Source: Ruminococcaceae bacterium UBA6845 (GTDB lineage: Bacteria > Bacillota > Clostridia > Oscillospirales > Acutalibacteraceae). Taken from it: 25,056 nucleotides of DNA. Below the pieces are notes generated by a model that was given only the letters and a program-made list of their open reading frames with translations, did no database searches and was not told the origin of the DNA. Positions 23,445 to 25,056 of the stretch are shown piece after piece. The stretch spans positions 1 to 25,056 of the forward strand of contig DKDP01000026.1 of assembly GCA_002449395.1 (NCBI GenBank), given 5' to 3'. The translations under genes and the position numbers were made by a program. How positions within the stretch are numbered: position 1 is the stretch's first letter; each line of letters starts with the position of its first letter.

Positions 23445-24692
23445 ATGGAATTTTACGAGAACAGTCAGGAACCGGAGGTTGCTGTCCTTGTCGGTATAGA
23501 TATGGGACTTTACAACGCTCAGGTGTCTATGGATGAGCTTGAAGAGCTTGCGAGAACGGCGGGTGCTGTTGTTGCGGCGAAAATAATTCAAAAAAGAGAC
23601 AAACCCGATTCGGCAACCTATGTCGGCTCGGGTCGTCTTGAAGAAATAAAGAGCTTTACCGAGGCGAACGATGTTGATTTGCTGATTTTTGACGGTGAGC
23701 TTACGCCGTCTCAGCAGAGAAATATTGAGGATGAGACGGATATAAGGGTAATTGACCGTACTACGCTCATTCTTGATATCTTTGCCGCAAGGGCAAGAAG
23801 CAACGAGGGTAAGATTCAGGTCGAATTGGCTCAGCTCAAATATTCGCTTCCGAGGCTCGGCGGCAAGGGTGCGGAAATGTCAAGGCTCGGCGGCGGAATC
23901 GGCACAAGAGGTCCCGGCGAGAGCAAACTTGAAAGCGACAGACGTCATATTCACAGAAGAATCCAGAGCTTGCAGGAGGAGCTTGTTCAGATTGCAAAGC
24001 GACGTGAAAACCTCCGTGCGAGACGTGAAAAGGACGGTGTGGAGACGGTTGCTATTGTCGGCTACACGAATGCCGGCAAGTCGACCCTTATGAACACGCT
24101 GACGAATGCGGGCGTTCTTGCTGAGAATAAGCTGTTTGCAACTCTTGATCCGACTTCCCGCGCACTGACATTGCCGGACGGCAGAACGGTTATGCTTATT
24201 GATACCGTCGGACTTGTCAGACGGCTTCCGCATCAGCTCGTTGACGCATTCCGTTCAACACTGGAGGAAGCGGCAAACGCCACTGTGATTCTCAACCTTT
24301 GCGACGCATCGGACGAGTGCTGTACCGAGCATTTGAATGTTACAATGAATCTGCTTGCGGCGCTCGGATGTGCCGACAAACCGATAATTTCCGTGCTCAA
24401 TAAATGCGACCTCTGCGGAGGATCGTTTGTACTGCCTGCTCATGGCGAATTTGTTATGATCTCGGCGAAAACCGGCGAAGGACTCGGCAATCTGCTTGCA
24501 AAAATTCAGCTTTCACTGCCACTGACCAGGAAAAAGGCGGAGCTTCTTATTCCGTATAATGAGGGCGGACTTGTCAACTATATTCGTGAAGAGGGCGTCC
24601 TGATAAAAGAGGAATATCGCCCGGACGGAATTTACGTCAAAGCCGTCGTCGATGTCCGATTCCTTGATAAGCATAAGGATCTGATAATCTAA
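23445..24692 (+). CDS. hflX: Ribosome-associated GTPase HflX
   Basis: HflX binds the 50S subunit and splits stalled or hibernating ribosomes under stress. The 415-residue product has the N-terminal HflX domain (about 30-190, including GRLEEIK and the conserved GGIGTRGPGESKLE near 150), a helical linker rich in Arg/Glu, then the GTPase domain. G1 is GYTNAGKST from residue 206, G3 is DTVGLVRRLPHQLV near 249, and G4 is NKCD at 319-322. A short C-terminal domain ends the protein, consistent with family length. GGAAGGA before ATG 23445 lies in the end of galE, so translation is likely coupled. Confidence 0.95.
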   Translation: MEFYENSQEPEVAVLVGIDMGLYNAQVSMDELEELARTAGAVVAAKIIQKRDKPDSATYVGSGRLEEIKSFTEANDVDLLIFDGELTPSQQRNIEDETDIRVIDRTTLILDIFAARARSNEGKIQVELAQLKYSLPRLGGKGAEMSRLGGGIGTRGPGESKLESDRRHIHRRIQSLQEELVQIAKRRENLRARREKDGVETVAIVGYTNAGKSTLMNTLTNAGVLAENKLFATLDPTSRALTLPDGRTVMLIDTVGLVRRLPHQLVDAFRSTLEEAANATVILNLCDASDECCTEHLNVTMNLLAALGCADKPIISVLNKCDLCGGSFVLPAHGEFVMISAKTGEGLGNLLAKIQLSLPLTRKKAELLIPYNEGGLVNYIREEGVLIKEEYRPDGIYVKAVVDVRFLDKHKDLII

Positions 24693-24703
24693 ATAACCTT
24701 TCC

Positions 24704-24736
24704 CAGCCTCTCCTTAAATGCTTTAAGGGGAGGCTG
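24704..24736 (+). terminator. Terminator hairpin after hflX
   Basis: CAGCCTCTCCTTAA (24704-24717) pairs with TTAAGGGGAGGCTG (24723-24736), with one wobble. The trailing sequence is AAAATTTT rather than a clean T run, so the hairpin is strong but termination may be imperfect. Confidence 0.65.
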
Positions 24737-24830
24737 AAAATTTTCAATTTAGGATGGGATTACTTTTAATAGTCTTCATCGTACCGAGAAATCCGGTAAC
24801 AGTAAATTTTGACGCAGAAATCCTACATAG

Positions 24831-24875
24831 GCGCCCCTTTAGGGGAGCTGGCGGCGAAGCCGACTGAGGGGTTTT
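24831..24875. repeat. Second, shorter copy of the palindromic intergenic element
   Basis: The sequence AGGGGAGCTGGCGGCGAAGC followed by CGACTGAGGGG has the same skeleton as the element at 2129-2245. Its inner stem carries changes on both sides (CGGC/GCCG here, CAGT/GCTG there), so pairing is kept while the bases differ. The opposite-facing second block of the first copy is missing. The 364 bp after hflX contain only the terminator, this element and the anomalous end. Confidence 0.65.
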
Positions 24876-24899
24876 GTAAAAAGTTTACGGGAGGCTAAA

Positions 24900-25056
24900 T
24901 TAACAAACCACACCAACATATAGAGAAAGGAAAAGGAAAATACAGGATGAAACAATATGTAGTGTAGGGAGAATAGAGGGAGTACAAGATAGAGACAGAA
25001 AGATCGGAAAGGGAAAATAGCAACGCCCGGGAGAGTTGAAGAAAGGGAAAAGAAAC
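24900..25056. other. Purine-rich, non-coding terminal stretch, possible assembly artefact
   Basis: From about 24900 the sequence becomes an irregular mix of short A/G-rich runs, without frames, ribosome sites or hairpins, unlike anything else in the window. It contains AGAGACAG at 24991-24998 and AGATCGGAA at 25001-25009. These match the ends of common Illumina adapter sequences. The stretch may be low-quality contig end rather than genome. Confidence 0.5.

Overview
The window reads as chromosomal DNA of a low-to-moderate GC Firmicute of the gut Clostridia, most likely Ruminococcaceae/Oscillospiraceae. The inference rests on strong AGGAGG-type ribosome binding sites, TTGACA-N17-TATAAT promoters, the trmN6-rsmI pair, BspA-like leucine-rich-repeat and dockerin surface proteins, and a palindromic intergenic repeat type I associate with this group. 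There is no phage, plasmid, IS or CRISPR signal. Species cannot be named from sequence alone.

Layout: (1) 1-1802, the tail of a probable TauE/SafE-type permease, then a two-gene RNA-modification operon (trmN6-like methyltransferase, rsmI) behind a perfect consensus promoter. (2) 1803-2352, a gene-free stretch with three tandem 103-bp repeats and a palindromic element, then a small single-pass membrane protein of unknown function. (3) 2983-4803, a cysteine-synthesis locus. A promoter embedded in a perfect 12-bp inverted repeat drives a 29-residue peptide very rich in Cys and Met, then mutually exclusive antiterminator and terminator hairpins, then cysK and an Rrf2-family regulator with IscR-like cysteines. 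This looks like a classic translation-coupled attenuator sensing sulfur amino acids and is the most interesting item here. (4) 4805-11379, a tiny promoter/terminator unit, then a tight operon: ECF sigma factor, probable membrane anti-sigma factor with Ig-like sensor domains, and two large secreted proteins (BspA-like LRR; GLUG + LRR + dockerin). (5) 11383-13665, minus-strand tRNA-Ser(CGA), a SAM methyltransferase and mtaB.

(6) 13728-16912, D-Ala-D-Ala carboxypeptidase, pgi and a small P-loop protein. (7) 16988-19555, a minus-strand operon of CPBP protease, tadA and an eight-helix membrane protein, with a hairpin joining the end of tadA to the Shine-Dalgarno site of the last gene. (8) 19609-24736, a three-helix membrane protein with a large extracellular part, minus-strand rsmA, then galE and hflX. 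(9) 24737-25056, non-coding, with a second palindromic element and a final ~150 bp of purine-rich sequence that may be an assembly or adapter artefact.

The genes share two themes: housekeeping RNA modification and translation (trmN6, rsmI, mtaB, tadA, rsmA, hflX, tRNA-Ser) and envelope/surface functions (sigma/anti-sigma operon, DD-carboxypeptidase, galE, CPBP protease). Functions are assigned from recognisable motifs; no database search was run.
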